Origin: Methanoregula sp.
GTDB lineage: Archaea > Halobacteriota > Methanomicrobia > Methanomicrobiales > Methanospirillaceae
Direction: 5' to 3'
Length of the DNA stretch: 64,000 nt
NCBI GenBank assembly: GCA_041645435.1
Contig: JBAZQB010000002.1
Location: forward strand, 1 to 64,000
Both the position numbers and the translations under genes were made by a program. Under the pieces are notes generated by a model. The model ran no database searches. It was not told the origin of the DNA and was given only the letters and a program-made list of their open reading frames with translations. This document shows positions 34,445 to 43,516 of this stretch, piece after piece. Each line of letters begins with the position of its first letter. Position 1 is the first letter of the stretch.

Positions 34445-36358
34445 ATGAAAAATATGACTCTTGAAAAGATCTATACAAAATTAGCGAACCTTGACATACG
34501 CATCTATCTAATGTGGCTATTGCTACTTTTACTTCTGGTTTTAACCATAAAATTGCAATATTTTAGTATTTTGTTTCCAATAATCTTTGCAAACATTGGA
34601 ATAGTCCTATTTTTAATATTTAAGAGAAAAAACAAACCGAATACTGAATGTGAAACGGACCATCTCAACGGAGTGGGAGATAATAGTATTCAAATCAGTG
34701 GAATGATTCCGGTAGTATCCACAATCCTTTTTTTAATAATTTATTCAGCGAGTCTTCTCTCTCTGTTTCAGGGAGAGTATACAAAAACTGTGGCGTATTA
34801 TCTGTGTATTTCTCTTTGTGCCGGCATTTTAATAGTTGAAATTTTAAGTTACCGCACGCAAATTCAGGGATATTGGATTTTACTAAAAGCGGTATTGTTA
34901 TCCATAAATATTGTTTTTGCCAATCACCTGATTTTCATCCAAGGTATATCACTGCCGGACTTCAGTCTTCATTTCAATGTTTTTTTTATGTCAATTCTCA
35001 ATACGGGGCATCTCTCAAGTTATCCACTCGGGCTATATGGTCTTTTTCCTATACACCATATTTTTGCATCAACTATTGCGATATTTACAGGGTATAATCC
35101 CCTGTCTATCTATCTCTTATTCGGCAGTTTTTTAATCGCGATCGGAGTTTTGTTTGTCTTTCTCATCGGAAAACGGTTTGTGAATTTCCAGTTTGGTCTT
35201 GTCGCCGCCCTCTTGTTCACGTGTCTTGATTATTACCTGATGTATGGTGAGCACCCCGAACACCAGGCATATAATTATGGATTTGCACTCATTTGTTTTA
35301 CGTTAATCATATATACCTATCGTTTCCAGAAACCTGCCTTTTACATACTTTTTACAATAAGTGCTTTTGCATTGGTTTTCACGCATTATTTCACAGCTGC
35401 TATTGTGTTTGTCACAGTGTGTTCATTGATATTTTTTGATATTGTTCATGTTCATTTGCTGCAAAAGAAAGACCGTTCTTTGCCAAGTAAATACATTCTT
35501 GTCATTTTAGCATTATTCTTATTTATTGCAGTATCACTTTTGGCTAGTGCCATGAATAAGACACCGGTGCAGTTGGTTTCATTCTATATCTCCCCTTATT
35601 TCAAGGATATATATTTATTAAAAGAAACGCTCTTCACCTCTTCCGTCCCGGTAATTTCAATTCCGTCTACACCCGTCCCTATCACCTCACCCCCATATGT
35701 CCCCCCAACGGGATACGATAAACTATCCCTCAACATTTTATTTGAAAATACGCTGGGGTCATCCCTGCTAGTGCTGGTATCTATACTAGGTTTCTGTTCA
35801 TACATAAAAAAACGATTCTGGTTTGGGGATGTTACCATCCTCAATGGAATCCTCCTATCAGTCTTATTGGGATTGGGTATTCTCTTCTCCTACGTGTTTT
35901 TACTCCCGGATCGCTTATACCCTCTTCTCCAGATTTTTTGTCTGGTATTTTTGGGAGCCGCAGGGATACTCTGGTTGTATAATGTGAATCCTTCCCGGAA
36001 AAAGACCTTCATTATCGGATGTATTTGTATTCTTGTCGTGACAATGTCCTTTTTCTCTCTCGCCAGTATCATCAACGGGTTTGAGACAAGTCCTTTTGTG
36101 GGAGATACAATCGCATATGAGAAATTGTATACAACGAGCCAAGATGTGTCATTTGGGGAGTGGCAGACTACCTTCGTACCGGTCAATTCATACCTGGTTT
36201 TTGATCGTACAGTCATTAAAACCGGCATCCTTAAAAGCGGGAATAAATTCGGGCAGCATACCTTTACAAAAATCAATTCCGGACAATTAATATATGAGAA
36301 ATCAAATTCATCATACTATGATAACGGACTCATCATCATGATGCATAATAACCCGTAA
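34445..36358 (+). CDS. polytopic membrane protein, paralogue of 25373-27391
   Basis: 637 residues, about 12 membrane helices, starting MKNMTLEKIYTKLAN. Long stretches are identical to the minus-strand paralogue, such as FLIGKRFVNFQFGLVAALLF and YYLMYGEHPEHQAYN. The outer loops and the C-terminus have diverged, and a stretch before the final NSYLVFDRT is shorter. The Pro-rich linker has one SIPSTPVPI unit. The upstream 30 bases also match the paralogue. Function is unknown; a GT-C-like membrane transferase is plausible. Confidence 0.65.
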   Translation: MKNMTLEKIYTKLANLDIRIYLMWLLLLLLLVLTIKLQYFSILFPIIFANIGIVLFLIFKRKNKPNTECETDHLNGVGDNSIQISGMIPVVSTILFLIIYSASLLSLFQGEYTKTVAYYLCISLCAGILIVEILSYRTQIQGYWILLKAVLLSINIVFANHLIFIQGISLPDFSLHFNVFFMSILNTGHLSSYPLGLYGLFPIHHIFASTIAIFTGYNPLSIYLLFGSFLIAIGVLFVFLIGKRFVNFQFGLVAALLFTCLDYYLMYGEHPEHQAYNYGFALICFTLIIYTYRFQKPAFYILFTISAFALVFTHYFTAAIVFVTVCSLIFFDIVHVHLLQKKDRSLPSKYILVILALFLFIAVSLLASAMNKTPVQLVSFYISPYFKDIYLLKETLFTSSVPVISIPSTPVPITSPPYVPPTGYDKLSLNILFENTLGSSLLVLVSILGFCSYIKKRFWFGDVTILNGILLSVLLGLGILFSYVFLLPDRLYPLLQIFCLVFLGAAGILWLYNVNPSRKKTFIIGCICILVVTMSFFSLASIINGFETSPFVGDTIAYEKLYTTSQDVSFGEWQTTFVPVNSYLVFDRTVIKTGILKSGNKFGQHTFTKINSGQLIYEKSNSSYYDNGLIIMMHNNP

Positions 36359-36417
36359 AAAAATCTATTTTCCAGATTACCGGTGAATTTTTTTCTTTTC
36401 CTTCTGATGGATCATTC

Positions 36418-36512
36418 AGTTGAATAGGGAGAGCCGGTTACCCGGTCCCCCCCTTATAAGAACCGTGCATGCGATTTTTACCGCACACGGCTCAAGCACG
36501 TCACAACCCGAG
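36418..36512 (-). ncRNA. group II intron 3' end relic (domains V and VI)
   Basis: On the minus strand, 36493 to 36460 reads GAGCCGTGTGCGGT, AAAA, ATCGCATGCACGGTTC, the 34-nt domain V hairpin with its GAGCCGT/ACGGTTC ends. Domain VI follows with CCGG-GTAA-CCGG in a longer stem, ending CTCCCTATTCAAC near 36418. Just upstream, CTGAACTCGGGTTGTGACG also looks like intron sequence. No reverse transcriptase or 5' intron part is present, and the upstream gene ends about 8 bases before the relic. Confidence 0.75.
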
Positions 36513-36519
36513 TTCAGGA

Positions 36520-38127
36520 TTACATAACAGAAAATGATCTATCAAAAGAAATAACGGAGTAGTTAATCTCAAATACTTTATCCCGGCTCACCACAACTAT
36601 TGTTTCATCACTTGGATTTTTATAGGTAATCGTATCTTGAGTCACATCTATCGGGGCAATCCCATAGTAGGGACCAATCAGAGTATAGTTTGTTTTTTTA
36701 TGCGCATTTATCATTGCTGAGAGTGCCGATGTATCGAGCGTTGCTGCGTTATAATAACGAGTATAACCATAGTCAAAGGGGGGTCCGAATAACTTATTTC
36801 TTACCCCTTGATAGGTCGAATAAAATGGGAGTGCCCCCAATTCATATTCATTAGGTAGATTATCCTTGAATGATTTTGTATTAAAATAGATATAATCGCA
36901 TTTTGATAATGTATCGATATGTTCTTTCATTGTATTATCAATTCGTTCCAAGACGTTTCCGGACACCACCCAATTATAGAAAAGTCCTTGGTTTACGAAG
37001 ATTCCCAGAACAATAATAAGTATCGCGAGTGACTTTATGTTTGTAAATCTCATGATTTGCATGAGTACACAGACTAATAAAAGAGCAAAACCGATATCCA
37101 TAAGATAAAAATCTCGTGTTTCTACAAGAACTCCTCCTCTTAAAAAATATGGTACGAAAAAAACAACAATTAATGTAATTGCGACATATATCAGTTTTAT
37201 ATTAACCTTTTTACTGACGAGTAAAGTTTTCAGATACTTGTAAATTATGGACAGAAGAACTATGTTAATGATGCACAGAAAAACAATTAACGCAATCCCC
37301 ATTTGTGCATAGCCATATGCTGAATTGATGAGATTATACACAAAAACATAGCCTGTAATTATCAGAGATTTGAGAGGAACCATAATCATTCCCAGACTAT
37401 ACGTACCGAATCCTCGTTCAATATCTGTCCAGCCAAATCCGAACCATTTTGTGAATCTGATTACCAAATACAGGATTAATGGTACAACAAAGTAAAATGA
37501 TTTTTTCCAGTCTTTTCCAATCAAATAATCATACAATAGAAGAAAGGCGGGGATAGCTATTCCCACTTCATATGAGAGTAAGGCTAGAAAATAGACAAAA
37601 AGAGATAAATTTAGATAATATTTTTTTTCTTTGTTCAGATAAAGGTGTATTGTTAAAATATAGGCTATATAAGCAAATCCAAAAGAAACGGTTGCCCATG
37701 GATAAATTTCATCTTTATTGAAAAGGGTACAAAAAACCATAGCTCCAATGAACGGGTAGAATTCATTTTCAAATCCAAAATCTCTGAAAATTCTTTTAAA
37801 GATAAAATATATGATAATAAGTGCAATTGTAGTGGTTATGAATGCCAACAGATGAAACAGAAGAACATTATCAGCTATATGTTGCCCAAATGCAAATAGC
37901 GTATAGGAAATAGGTCGTTGGGAATGTGAAAGGGCTTTAGAAATGGGGAGTAATTGTCCTGGATAGACTAACAATGCCCAATCGTCGCTATTATATTTTA
38001 GATTAAAGAGAAATATATTATTGCAGACGAAATTTGTTATTATTAAAATAATAATTGAAACCCTATCTGGAGATGAATTTACCCAATCGATAAAAGTGCG
38101 TTTGATACCCAACATCAGTATATCCAT
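36520..38127 (-). CDS. large polytopic membrane protein, possible GT-C
   Basis: 535 residues, about 11 helices. The first outer loop is YNSDDWALLVYPGQLLPISKALSHSQRPISY, with a DD pair after helix 1 as in GT-C glycosyltransferases, and a soluble C-terminal domain begins near residue 415. No named family is recognised. It begins 12 bases after the broken SMR gene 38133-38478 and is very A+T-rich. It may transfer the sugar flipped by the SMR pair. Confidence 0.6.
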   Translation of the reverse strand: MDILMLGIKRTFIDWVNSSPDRVSIIILIITNFVCNNIFLFNLKYNSDDWALLVYPGQLLPISKALSHSQRPISYTLFAFGQHIADNVLLFHLLAFITTTIALIIIYFIFKRIFRDFGFENEFYPFIGAMVFCTLFNKDEIYPWATVSFGFAYIAYILTIHLYLNKEKKYYLNLSLFVYFLALLSYEVGIAIPAFLLLYDYLIGKDWKKSFYFVVPLILYLVIRFTKWFGFGWTDIERGFGTYSLGMIMVPLKSLIITGYVFVYNLINSAYGYAQMGIALIVFLCIINIVLLSIIYKYLKTLLVSKKVNIKLIYVAITLIVVFFVPYFLRGGVLVETRDFYLMDIGFALLLVCVLMQIMRFTNIKSLAILIIVLGIFVNQGLFYNWVVSGNVLERIDNTMKEHIDTLSKCDYIYFNTKSFKDNLPNEYELGALPFYSTYQGVRNKLFGPPFDYGYTRYYNAATLDTSALSAMINAHKKTNYTLIGPYYGIAPIDVTQDTITYKNPSDETIVVVSRDKVFEINYSVISFDRSFSVM

Positions 38128-38132
38128 ATAAA

Positions 38133-38478
38133 TTAAATATTAAATAAGATTACTCCTGCAATAATCAGCGCTGTGGTGCCAATTTTTATTAAAGTCACTT
38201 TCTCCTCTCAAAAAAACAATGGAAAAGATTATTGCAACCACAAAACCCAGCGACGCAATTGCATAAAACACTTTCAATGGAACTTCCTTTAATGCAATCA
38301 CAGAGATCACCGTAACGAGAAGAAGCAGCCCATATGTAAAAAGAGTGTGCAGATTCAGGTACGCATCGAGAACTGAATCTCTTCGTTTTCCTTGAGGAGC
38401 TGATCCAATCTTCAGCAGCACCTGACTGATCCCGGTAAATATCACCGCAATAAAAACAAGAACAAGCGAGAAGATCAT
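38133..38478 (-). pseudogene. SMR-type (ArnF/EmrE-like) subunit, frameshifted at the last helix
   Basis: Three helices are intact (MIFSLVLVFIAVIFTGISQV to AIIFSIVFLRGE), then the frame leaves the family pattern. The family ending KVTLIKIGTTALIIAGVILF and NI stop is present one frame over, finishing with TAA at 38133-38135. Loss of two bases in a GAGAGA run explains it. As read, the product ends at 38140 with a polar tail and lacks helix 4. The start overlaps the preceding gene by ATGA. The intact counterpart is 39498-39854. Confidence 0.75.
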
Positions 38479-38765
38479 GCAGCATCTCCTATTTCATGTG
38501 ACAGCACAGCAATCCCCACAGAGATAAGAACCAAACCCATGATATTTGCCAGAGTAACTCCCTCTTGGAACAGTATCGCCGAAGATAAGAGAACAACAAA
38601 ATTGACCCGCCCCATAAACGGATACGCCACAGACAAGGGAAAATGTCTCAGCGCCTGCTGCCACACAATTGCCTGGAGAAAAAGGCACCCAAGAGAGAGG
38701 ATATAGAATGCATTGGTTACTATTCCGATAAGTGAGGGGGCTGGTAGCGAGAGTGCGGCATATTT
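38475..38765 (-). pseudogene. SMR-type (ArnE-like) subunit, 5'-truncated
   Basis: The frame matches the intact gene 39851-40213 from KYAALSLPAPSLIGIVTNAF onward but lacks the first helix. The homologous sequence starts abruptly at about 38765, with an in-frame TAA just before it. The only standard start is a GTG at 38664-38666 inside helix 3. Much of 38625-38765 is nearly identical in DNA to 40003-40140. It is a decayed tandem copy of the intact pair. Confidence 0.75.
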
Positions 38766-38859
38766 TATGAGGGTATTTTCATTTTACCCCGCAATTCACA
38801 AAAGGATGCTTTTTTATCTAAACCACATTTTTTAACATTTACTCCTCAAATAATAACAA

Positions 38860-39471
38860 ATGAACTTTTTCAATATCAAGACTATCCTATCAAATCCGCA
38901 TTTATACAGCGCAACAATGAGATTACTGGGTAGTGACCAGATAACCCGGATGTTTGTTGAAACCTATGTCCAACCCAAATCCGGTGATCATGTATTGGAT
39001 ATCGGCTGTGGCCCTGCCGACATCCTTAATTTTCTTCCGGATGTCAAATTTTGTGGGTTTGATATTGACGCGGGATACATCGATGCAGCGCGAAAAAATT
39101 TTGGAAACCGGGGCACATTTGTATGTAAACCGGTAAGCAAAAATGCTCTTGACGAGAATTCCCGGTTTGATCTGATTCTGGCAAAAGGTGTGTTACATCA
39201 CCTCAATGATATTGAAGCAACAGATATGTTTGAACTCGCCCAAACACATCTGAACAAAGGTGGACGGATGATCACGTTCGACGGGTGTTATGTTCCCGGT
39301 CAAAGCTATTTTGCAAAAAAATTCCTTGCCATGGACCGTGGCAAATATGTCCGGACAAAAGAGGCTTATATGAAATTTGCCTATCATTCTTTCTCGAATG
39401 TCATCCCAACCATCCGTCATGATCTATTAAGAATCCCCTACACGATTCTCATCATGGAATGTACACAATGA
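38860..39471 (+). CDS. class I SAM-dependent methyltransferase
   Basis: 203 residues. The SAM-binding motif I is HVLDIGCGPADILNFLP (about residues 47-63), motif II acidic FDIDAGYIDAA, and motif IV DLILAKGVLHHL. The C-terminal part is the usual small-molecule methyltransferase extension. It stands alone on the plus strand between two SMR pairs transcribed the other way, so it may methylate the same sugar or lipid. The substrate is unknown. Confidence 0.82.
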   Translation: MNFFNIKTILSNPHLYSATMRLLGSDQITRMFVETYVQPKSGDHVLDIGCGPADILNFLPDVKFCGFDIDAGYIDAARKNFGNRGTFVCKPVSKNALDENSRFDLILAKGVLHHLNDIEATDMFELAQTHLNKGGRMITFDGCYVPGQSYFAKKFLAMDRGKYVRTKEAYMKFAYHSFSNVIPTIRHDLLRIPYTILIMECTQ

Positions 39472-39497
39472 GGAAGCATTTCCCATAAAAAAATGGT

Positions 39498-39854
39498 TCA
39501 TATACAAAAAATAAGAATACCAAAAACAATAATCCCAATCGCAATTTTTTTTCGGCATGTCAAAGGCTCATGAAGAATAAAATATGAAAGAATAACTACG
39601 ACAATTATATTCATCGAAATGAAAAGGGGGAAGAATAGTTTAAGCGGCATTTCTTGTAATACAACTACAGAAATGATGGTAACTACCAATAACAGGCAAT
39701 ATCCGGATAATGTATAACGGTTCAAATAGGGTTTGAGATATTCCGGGAAGCAATAACTCTTCTTTTCTGATATTGCCCCATATTTTAATAAAATCTGGCA
39801 GATTCCGGATAACATTACTGCAACACCAGCCAGAATAATCGATTGTAACATCAC
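39498..39854 (-). CDS. SMR-type transporter subunit (ArnF-like)
   Basis: 118 residues with four membrane helices: SIILAGVAVMLSGICQILLK, YTLSGYCLLLVVTIISVVVL, a third around LKLFFPLFISMNIIVVVILS, and KIAIGIIVFGILIF. It resembles half of the heterodimeric ArnE/ArnF flippase or EmrE-type small transporters. Its start overlaps the stop of its partner by ATGA. With a GtrB/ArnC-type transferase upstream, a role in moving a polyprenyl-phosphate sugar across the membrane is likely. Confidence 0.75.
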   Translation of the reverse strand: MMLQSIILAGVAVMLSGICQILLKYGAISEKKSYCFPEYLKPYLNRYTLSGYCLLLVVTIISVVVLQEMPLKLFFPLFISMNIIVVVILSYFILHEPLTCRKKIAIGIIVFGILIFCI

Positions 39855-40213
39855 GATTTAACCTCCACTTCACTAAAAAGAACAGTAATTCCTATCGTGA
39901 TGAGCAACAGTCCAAAAATATTTGGCAGAGTAATTCCTTCCTGAAAAAAAATCGCTGATAGGATGAGGACTACATAGTTCGTAAGGCTGATACAGGGATA
40001 CGCCACAGACAAGGGAAAATGCCTCAACGCCTGCTGCCACACAATTGCCTGGAGAAAAAGGCACCCAAGAGAGAGGATATAGAAGGCATTGGTCACTATT
40101 CCGATAAGTGAGGGGGCAGGCAGTGAGAGTGCGGCATATTTCCCTAAAATGCCGCTTAATGATTGGAATGCAATCGCGAGAATGATAAAAGAAAAATACC
40201 GGAAATTTTTCAT
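39851..40213 (-). CDS. SMR-type transporter subunit (ArnE-like)
   Basis: 120 residues from the ATG at 40211-40213 (MKNFRYFSFIILAIAF), which directly follows the GT2 stop at 40215. Four helices are present. VWQQALRHFPLSVAYPC and LSAIFFQEGITLPNIFGLLLI match ArnE/EmrE-family helices 3 and 4. Coupled by ATGA to 39498-39854. The GT2 plus two SMR subunits reproduces the ArnC-ArnE-ArnF layout. Confidence 0.78.
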   Translation of the reverse strand: MKNFRYFSFIILAIAFQSLSGILGKYAALSLPAPSLIGIVTNAFYILSLGCLFLQAIVWQQALRHFPLSVAYPCISLTNYVVLILSAIFFQEGITLPNIFGLLLITIGITVLFSEVEVKS

Positions 40214-40214
40214 A

Positions 40215-41144
40215 TCAGAGTTCCATTTCTCCAATCACGTATTGCTGACCGTAGGAAACTTCTGTCAGAATCCGGCGGAGGTATTCTCCAATAATCGCGA
40301 TTGATAATAAGATCATACCCCCAAGAAATGTGAGGGTGACCATGATGGAATTCCAGCCCATAAGACTGTTTGTGGGATCAATCAGATAACGACTTAAAAT
40401 ATAAATCCCATAACAAAAACTAAAAAAACTTACGATAACTCCAAAAAAACCAACAAATAGTAAGGGTAAAACGGAATAATTAATTAAAAGATTAAGAGAT
40501 AATGAAAGATATTTTCTGATATCATAGTTTGATTTTCCCATCTTTCGGGAATTATGGTTTACTTCAATGTTTGCAATTTTATTCGCAGGAACACTATTTC
40601 GCACAAGTGCCGGTAAAAAAATATAAGATGATTTAATTTGGGTCATATTTTTTACGACATCTGATGAGAATATTGCAAAACTGGAAATAAATATCGTGTT
40701 GGGAATATCCAGGATGTAGTGAATAAATATCTGGAATCGATTGCTGAAAAAATTTTCAAGTCGACTATGATATTTAATATTATATTTGCCATAAACAACA
40801 GAGAAACCCTTTTGGATTTTGGAAACAAGTTTGGGGATCTCATCAGGAGGATGCTGAAGGTCATCATCCATTGTTATGATATAATCTCCAATTGCATGAT
40901 TTAGTCCACAGAGTACTGCGTTATGCTGACCAAAATTTTTCTGGAGATGGATGATTTTTATTTTTGAATTTTTTGCATGTAGTTCTTTTAAAATCTTCCA
41001 GCTATTATCTCTACTACAATCATCGATTAAAATAATTTCATAATCCGGAGAAATATCTTCAAAAACGTGAATTATCTGATTGCATAAAATATTCAGTGTT
41101 GATTCACTGTTATAGATAGGAATAACAATCGAATATTTTTTCAT
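40215..41144 (-). CDS. GtrB/ArnC-type polyprenyl-phosphate glycosyltransferase
   Basis: A family GT2 protein of 309 residues from the ATG at 41142-41144 (a GTG lies three codons upstream). The GT-A domain has SIVIPIYNSE, ILIDDCSRDNSW and the catalytic DDDLQHPPDE. Two C-terminal membrane helices (SVLPLLFVGFFGVIVSFFSF and MVTLTFLGGMILLSIAIIGE) complete the DPM1/GtrB/ArnC architecture. It would load a sugar from a nucleotide donor onto dolichyl or polyprenyl phosphate. The SMR pair follows without a gap and would flip the product. Confidence 0.88.
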   Translation of the reverse strand: MKKYSIVIPIYNSESTLNILCNQIIHVFEDISPDYEIILIDDCSRDNSWKILKELHAKNSKIKIIHLQKNFGQHNAVLCGLNHAIGDYIITMDDDLQHPPDEIPKLVSKIQKGFSVVYGKYNIKYHSRLENFFSNRFQIFIHYILDIPNTIFISSFAIFSSDVVKNMTQIKSSYIFLPALVRNSVPANKIANIEVNHNSRKMGKSNYDIRKYLSLSLNLLINYSVLPLLFVGFFGVIVSFFSFCYGIYILSRYLIDPTNSLMGWNSIMVTLTFLGGMILLSIAIIGEYLRRILTEVSYGQQYVIGEMEL

Positions 41145-41247
41145 TATACCCACGATTTATCTTTTAATTATTGATTCAAAGAACTTTCCTAAAATAAATT
41201 ATCGAATCTTTTCTAAAAAGTGAATTTATACAAACATTTTAATCAAG

Positions 41248-42249
41248 CTAACCCAGCCATTTATGGAATGAATGTCGTGCATCATAAATTTGCCAATTTA
41301 AACGTATATATCCACGTTGAACGGGATAATTGTGACAAATGGTGGGCCCTTCGATGATATCGGTTTGTCCCTGAAATAATTTCATTCCTTCATAGGTCAA
41401 TAAAGTGAACAATTTCCTTCCGTAAAAATCCGGGTGAATTGCACCGATGCTGTAATGGCTGATCCTTACTGGAATACCTTTTTCTTCATCGGTCGCTTTT
41501 TTCCAGATAGACAAACCGGCGATTCGTCCTTCAATTTCTGCTAGTACATAATAATCTGCATATCCGTGCAGGCTCGATCTCATCCATTCAATATAGAACT
41601 TGACGGCTTGTTCTTTTGAAAGATTTGGGTCGGAGCGATGGCGTCCAAAATGATCTCGAAAAGAATCTTTGGCCAGCATGACCAATTCTTGTTCATCCTC
41701 GGGTCTGGCAAATCGGATTGAAACCCCATCCGACGGTTTTTGTGAGGGAACCGTGTTAAATGGTGTTTTACGGAAATCTATAGCATAATCTAGGAGAGTA
41801 TCAACAAGGAAAAATCCAGATTTTTCCAGGATATGGGTACTTGTTATATCGTCAGAATATGATCTGCTTAAGAGGAATTTATACCCGCTTTTTTTTGCCC
41901 ACCTCACAGCTTTGTTCATAAGTGCGTGACCAATTTCATACTTTTCCCGATAATTGGGATCAACCACAAATTCAGTGATAGATGCTATTGGGATATTAAG
42001 GGTCTTCGAGTCCCAAGGCAGATCGCTGACGGAAATAAAACCTACAGGTTGATTGCATATTTCTGCTATGAAAGATTTGGTGTAATTGAGAGTCATCGCT
42101 TTGGCAATACGATTAATCCAGAATTGATCGATGGATTCCTCATTTCCATTCGCAATGTAACGATATGGTTTAAAAGAAGAATTTGAAAGTAATGGCTCTA
42201 TCGATTTTATTTCCAGATCTGTAATTTCAAGGATTTTTATTGCGTTCAT
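41248..42249 (-). CDS. two-domain GNAT acetyltransferase, WecD-like
   Basis: 333 residues. The N-terminal GNAT domain has SITEFVVDPNYREKYEIGHALMNKAV (acetyl-CoA P-loop region) and ILEKSGF. A second GNAT-like domain starts at about residue 175 with ISHYSIGAIHPDFYGRKLFTLLTYEG. The placement behind a WecE-type aminotransferase and the length suggest dTDP-4-amino-4,6-dideoxygalactose N-acetyltransferase activity (WecD/RffC), although WecD has only one catalytic domain. The exact acyl donor and sugar are inferred. Confidence 0.7.
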   Translation of the reverse strand: MNAIKILEITDLEIKSIEPLLSNSSFKPYRYIANGNEESIDQFWINRIAKAMTLNYTKSFIAEICNQPVGFISVSDLPWDSKTLNIPIASITEFVVDPNYREKYEIGHALMNKAVRWAKKSGYKFLLSRSYSDDITSTHILEKSGFFLVDTLLDYAIDFRKTPFNTVPSQKPSDGVSIRFARPEDEQELVMLAKDSFRDHFGRHRSDPNLSKEQAVKFYIEWMRSSLHGYADYYVLAEIEGRIAGLSIWKKATDEEKGIPVRISHYSIGAIHPDFYGRKLFTLLTYEGMKLFQGQTDIIEGPTICHNYPVQRGYIRLNWQIYDARHSFHKWLG

Positions 42250-42361
42250 TCTGCCACCAGTTTATTCATTTTATTATCACATAAAAATTATAAAATTGAA
42301 TCCAAATTAATTATATTTCGCAATCCAGACAAGTAAAATACGTTTTTTCTCTGTTAATTAT

Positions 42362-43516
42362 TTAAATATTTACAATACACTCAATTAAAGCAGTAATAAT
42401 CGGGGAGATTTCATATTCTCTCATTCCCGCATACATCGGCAACCTCAGCAACCTCCCACTCATCTCTTCCGTCACCGACAGATCCTCTTTACGGTTCCCC
42501 AGCCCCAGCCCAACCGGTGATGAATGTAACGGGATATAATGAAACACCGCGTGAATTCCCTCCCTCTTTAACTGATTCATCACACGATCTCGTGTCTGTT
42601 CATCCAGAAAGAGAACATAGAACAAGTGAGCATTGTGTTCTGCATAATCCGGAACAATCGGTAACCGGATCTTACCTGCATCTTCAAAGGATTTCAGCTC
42701 ATAATAATATGCATTCCAAACATTCATTCGCATACTCTGAATATCGTCCAGTTTCTCCAGCTGGGCATAGAGAAATGCAGATAACAGATCGCTCGGCAGA
42801 TAACTCGAACCGACATCCACCCAAGTATATTTATCCACTTCCCCGCGATGGAACTTGCTCCGGTTGGTCCCTTTCTCCCGGATGATTTCCGCCCGTTCGA
42901 TAATCTTGGGATCATCAGAATTGATGAGAAGAGCTCCGCCCTCCCCGCACACATAGTTTTTCGTCTCGTGGAAACTATAACAACCGAAATCCCCGATCGT
43001 CCCCAGGTATTTTCCCTTGTATTTTGCATTCACTCCCTGAGCGGCATCTTCCACCACCTTGAGATCATGTTCCTGGGCAATTTCCATAATCTCATCATTA
43101 GCGCAGGAAACACCCCCGTAATGAACCAAATAGATAGCACGGGTTTTTTTGGTAATTTTCTTACGGATATCTGCGGGATCAATGTTCAGGGTATCTGTCT
43201 GAATATCCGCAAACACCGGTTTTGCTCCTGCAAGCAAAATGGGATTCACCGTTGAAGAAAATGTAAAGGACGGAACAATCACCTCGTCACCGGGTATGAG
43301 ATCCAAAAGGTGGGTAGCCAGTTCAAGTGCACTTGTACATGATGTTGTCATGAGCGCTTTTCGTGCATCAAATTTTGACTGGAAAAATGCCTGCACTAGG
43401 TTGGTATATTTCCCATCGCCACTGATATGCCCGCCTTCACTCAGTGAGCTAAGCACATCTTCCATGTACCGTATTTCGTTTCCGGTAATGTAGGGACGGT
43501 TAAACGGAATATGCAT
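42362..43516 (-). CDS. wecE: dTDP-4-amino-4,6-dideoxygalactose transaminase (WecE/RffA)
   Basis: A 384-residue DegT/DnrJ/EryC1-fold PLP enzyme. IPFNRPYITGNEIRYM and GGHISGDGKYT are RffA-type N-terminal signatures, TTSCTSALEL binds PLP phosphate, VVEDAAQG holds the ring aspartate, and Lys186 in SFHETKNYVCGEGG is the Schiff-base lysine. It would aminate dTDP-4-keto-6-deoxyglucose made by the rfbA and rfbB products encoded just upstream. Its ATG shares one A with the rfbA stop codon (TAATG), so the two are coupled. Confidence 0.88.
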   Translation of the reverse strand: MHIPFNRPYITGNEIRYMEDVLSSLSEGGHISGDGKYTNLVQAFFQSKFDARKALMTTSCTSALELATHLLDLIPGDEVIVPSFTFSSTVNPILLAGAKPVFADIQTDTLNIDPADIRKKITKKTRAIYLVHYGGVSCANDEIMEIAQEHDLKVVEDAAQGVNAKYKGKYLGTIGDFGCYSFHETKNYVCGEGGALLINSDDPKIIERAEIIREKGTNRSKFHRGEVDKYTWVDVGSSYLPSDLLSAFLYAQLEKLDDIQSMRMNVWNAYYYELKSFEDAGKIRLPIVPDYAEHNAHLFYVLFLDEQTRDRVMNQLKREGIHAVFHYIPLHSSPVGLGLGNRKEDLSVTEEMSGRLLRLPMYAGMREYEISPIITALIECIVNI

